Source of the DNA: Halomonas sp. KG2
Lineage (GTDB): Bacteria; Pseudomonadota; Gammaproteobacteria; Pseudomonadales; Halomonadaceae
DNA length: 64,000 bases
Assembly (NCBI GenBank): GCA_030440445.1
Contig: CP098528.1
Location: 3,844,001 to 3,908,000 of the forward strand
Direction of reading: 5' to 3'
This document shows, in pieces, positions 61,942 to 64,000 of this stretch. Made by a program: the position numbers and the translations under genes. Position 1 is the first letter of the stretch. The number at the start of each line of letters is the position of its first letter. The notes under the pieces are model-generated. The model had not been told where the DNA came from. It saw only the letters and a program-made list of their open reading frames with translations, and searched no databases.

Positions 61942-63296
61942 TTCGTGTTGCATCACGGCGATATCGCACTTGGTTGTTGCTTGCTTGCCTCTGCTGCTCT
62001 TTCAATGCGTTCGCACTGGACTTCCGTGAGGCCTACGAGCTGGCCAAACAGCATGATCCAGGCTGGCTGGCCGCACAGAGCGAAAGTGCAGCCGGTCAAC
62101 AGGAACGAGCGCTGGGGCGATCAGCATTACTGCCCTCGCTCAACTATCGCTACTCACGGGCTAAAAACTGGTCGGAAGTGCGGCAGGAAACACCGCTCGG
62201 CTCGACCACAAGCGATATGGATTACACCAGTTATTCCTCTTCTTTCACGCTAACGCAGCCCTTGCTGGATGCAGCGGCTTTCGCCCAGTATCAAGCTGGT
62301 AAAGCACAGGCCCAAGCCGCTGAGCTGACGCTTGAGCGCGCCCGTCAGGCGCTAGCCGTTCAGGTTCTCCAGGCCTACACGGGAGTGCTTTACGCCCACG
62401 ACGATATCGAACTGACGACAGCCCACCTACGCGCTCTGCAAGAAGAACACGAGCGCAGCCAGCGCTTTATCGAGTATGGCGAGGGCACCCGTACTGACCA
62501 GTTAGAGATTGCTGCCCAGGCACGCTTGGTGGAAGCCCAACTGATTGAAGCCGAAGACCGCTTGAGCGATGCCCACAATGCACTGCGCACCCTGACTGGC
62601 ACAGGTGTCCCATCCAGTGCACTCGCCCCACTGCAGGCCGACCAGCTAGCCCGCAATGTGCAAACTACCCAGGAAAGCCCCGTGTCATCACTGGAGCAGT
62701 GGCAAGAGCACACGCTGGCCCATAATCCTGAGCTGGCCGCCCAGCGCAGCCTACTGGAAGCCGCGCGTCACCAACTGAACCAGCAACGCGCCGGACACCT
62801 GCCAAATATACGCTTATACGCACGCAGTCAGATATCCGACTCCAACTCTGAAAACGTCATTGGTCAGCGTTACGACACCGACAGCATTGGCGTGGAGGTC
62901 AACTTACCGCTCTATTCCGGCGGCCGAGTCGTGGCGGCTAGCCGTCAGGCAGACAGTACCTATGCACAGACGCGCCATGAACTGGATGCCGCCACAATAG
63001 AAATGCTGAACGATGTCGAGCGCCAGTACCGTTTAACCCGTAGCAGCCAGCAGCGCATTGAGGCCTACCAGCAGACGGTAGTCGCCGCAACAGAACGCCT
63101 TGAAGCCACACGGCGAAGCATTCTGGGCGGCGAACGAACCAATTTAGACGTGCTAAACGCCGAGCGCGAACGTTTCGAGGCGTTACGCGATCTGTCCCGT
63201 GCCCGTTATGACTATTTATTAGCTTGGCTAACACTGCGCTGGCAAGCGGGGGTATTAAATGATGAGGACATTTCCCAAGTTGCTGGCTATTTTTAG
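61938..63296 (+). CDS. hasF: TolC-family outer membrane channel (HasF type)
   Basis: 452 residues. Signal peptide about 1-27 (WLLLACLCCSFNAFA), then the TolC repeat: LDFREAYELAKQHDPGWLAA, NYRYSRAKNW, LTQPLLDAAAFAQYQAGKAQ in the first half, and AHNPELAAQRSLLEAARHQL, VEVNLPLYSGGRVVAASRQA in the second. Start at ATG 61938, overlapping the hasE stop (ATGA). Having a dedicated TolC gene in the has operon differs from Serratia, where HasF is encoded elsewhere. Confidence 0.9.
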   Translation: MIRVASRRYRTWLLLACLCCSFNAFALDFREAYELAKQHDPGWLAAQSESAAGQQERALGRSALLPSLNYRYSRAKNWSEVRQETPLGSTTSDMDYTSYSSSFTLTQPLLDAAAFAQYQAGKAQAQAAELTLERARQALAVQVLQAYTGVLYAHDDIELTTAHLRALQEEHERSQRFIEYGEGTRTDQLEIAAQARLVEAQLIEAEDRLSDAHNALRTLTGTGVPSSALAPLQADQLARNVQTTQESPVSSLEQWQEHTLAHNPELAAQRSLLEAARHQLNQQRAGHLPNIRLYARSQISDSNSENVIGQRYDTDSIGVEVNLPLYSGGRVVAASRQADSTYAQTRHELDAATIEMLNDVERQYRLTRSSQQRIEAYQQTVVAATERLEATRRSILGGERTNLDVLNAERERFEALRDLSRARYDYLLAWLTLRWQAGVLNDEDISQVAGYF

Positions 63297-63397
63297 TAGT
63301 AATCTAAAATTCACTATCATAATGAGGATGAGGTAATTTCCATTCACAGCCGTTTATAACTTAAGTGCAGAGATAAGGCTCATAGGAATGTGACTAG

Positions 63398-63772
63398 ATG
63401 ACGCTGATACGTATTCTTTGGGTGGGTTTGGCAGGGTTGAGTTTTAGCATCGGCGTATTAGGCATTTTTCTACCCCTGCTGCCTACCACCGTGTTTATGC
63501 TAATGGCGGTTTACTGCGCCTCCAGAGGCTCGCCGCGCTTCGAGGTTTGGATCCGCTCCCGCCACTATGTCGGCCCCCTACTGGTTAACTGGGAACAAGA
63601 GCGCGCCATACCCAAGCGCGCTAAGATTTTTGCTGTTTGCACGATAGCGTTGAGTGCAATGATCACCGTCTGGTCACTCGGGCCTGGCTGGTTAAGCGGA
63701 GCAGTGGTGGCCCTACTAATGCTTATTGCACTTTGGCTGGCTACCCGGCCAGAGCCTTCTTCTCATAGTTAA
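63398..63772 (+). CDS. DUF454 (YbaN-like) inner membrane protein
   Basis: 124 residues with four hydrophobic segments. DUF454 marks: GLSFSIGVLGIFLPLLPTTV near 14-33 and the cytosolic loop CASRGSPRFEVWIRSRHYVG then WEQERAIPKRAK. Function of YbaN is unknown, but such genes often neighbour haem and iron genes. The 101-bp gap before it contains CACTATCATAATGAGG near 63312-63327, weakly like a Fur site. AGGAA lies upstream of the ATG. Confidence 0.82.
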   Translation: MTLIRILWVGLAGLSFSIGVLGIFLPLLPTTVFMLMAVYCASRGSPRFEVWIRSRHYVGPLLVNWEQERAIPKRAKIFAVCTIALSAMITVWSLGPGWLSGAVVALLMLIALWLATRPEPSSHS

Positions 63773-63990
63773 GTATGACTGGATAGTTCATCGTTTAGTG
63801 AGGTGATCGCCACTTCCAGCTGTAGAGCTGCTTGGGCTCGATATGGGCTGGTATATCGTGCGCTTGCATCACAATACCGTCGTGGCTTTCAACCCTACCT
63901 GTCTATAACATTCATAAAGCGAGCCGCCAGGAGTTTGCACTTCTTTAACACTAAGCTTTTAACACTAAGCTTCCAATAAGGACGGGCTCT
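63773..63990. other. Intergenic region with a perfect 14-bp tandem repeat
   Basis: 218 bp without a gene. TTAACACTAAGCTT occurs twice in tandem (63945-63958, 63959-63972), just before the AAGGACGG ribosome site of the next gene. An inverted pair CGATAT/ATATCG is at 63839-63858. Nothing else recognised. Confidence 0.7.
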
Positions 63991-64000
63991 ATGCGCGATG
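63991..64000 (+). CDS. Start of a gene cut by the window edge
   Basis: ATGCGCGATG preceded by AATAAGGACGGGCTCT, a good ribosome site at suitable spacing. Only three codons (Met-Arg-Asp) are visible; no function can be given. Confidence 0.45.

Noticed and set aside
46913..64000. A hasB/tonB gene in the has operon
   Set aside because: No Pro-rich TonB-like protein is present up to the window end.
1..64000. tRNA, rRNA, CRISPR, insertion sequences or prophage
   Set aside because: No tRNA cloverleaf, regularly spaced identical repeats with unique spacers, transposase or integrase motif was found. The has duplication has no IS at its junction.

Overview
The window looks like a chromosomal segment of a moderately halophilic gammaproteobacterium close to Halomonas/Vreelandella. 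I infer this from gene content (two-route putrescine/GABA catabolism, TRAP transport, NhaC, a DoeA-type M24 protein) and from moderate-GC codon use; no rRNA or tRNA gene is present to prove it. I see no prophage, insertion sequence or CRISPR array. || Layout. (1) 1-16.1 kb: polyamine and GABA catabolism. gabT (cut by the window edge), gabD and an APC permease face a divergent MocR/GabR-type regulator. After a lytic-transglycosylase-like lipoprotein and a TSUP permease comes a puu/spu cluster: PuuR-like repressor, NhaC antiporter, puuC, spuC, puuD, divergent puuA, and puuB. Together these can take putrescine by the gamma-glutamyl route or by direct transamination to GABA, and GABA to succinate. 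(2) 16.4-24.5 kb: mixed housekeeping genes: metal-ligand-less M24 hydrolase, Old Yellow Enzyme, ZipA-like protein, YbiT-type ABC-F ATPase, CbiX-like protein, ChaC, HPP protein. (3) 24.7-30.2 kb: a tandem glycine riboswitch precedes a DadA-type FAD dehydrogenase, followed by a TRAP transporter and a VanX-type D-Ala-D-Ala dipeptidase. This reads as a glycine/D-amino-acid scavenging module. (4) 30.2-40.6 kb: RND pump with TetR regulator, two LysR regulators (one opposite an NAD(P)-binding protein, one opposite a DUF1127 protein), and a Tat-exported PhoX phosphatase with a candidate Pho box. (5) 40.9-63.8 kb: a 22 kb haem-acquisition island, described next. || The haem island starts with a candidate Fur box and a 55-residue hemP, then a TonB-dependent receptor, hmuS and hmuTUV. 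It runs with only 15 bp of spacing into an ECF sigma factor and a FecR-type anti-sigma factor (HasI/HasS type). Then come a haem oxygenase, a small membrane protein, a 1001-residue HasR-type receptor with an N-terminal signalling domain, a HasA haemophore, and its own type I secretion system (hasD, hasE, hasF). The striking point is that about 5.2 kb, from the middle of hasS to the middle of hasA, is present twice in tandem. The first hasA is cut after codon 87 and fused to a headless hasS, while the outer copies stay intact. The two HasR genes share a 548-bp block without a single difference, yet differ strongly in predicted surface loops. Haem oxygenase and the small membrane protein are duplicated intact. 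|| A second recurring pattern is short degenerate tandem repeats (12-16 or 25 bp period) at gene boundaries, at about 17.8, 27.5, 29.35, 54.4 and 63.95 kb. Several overlap a stop or start codon.
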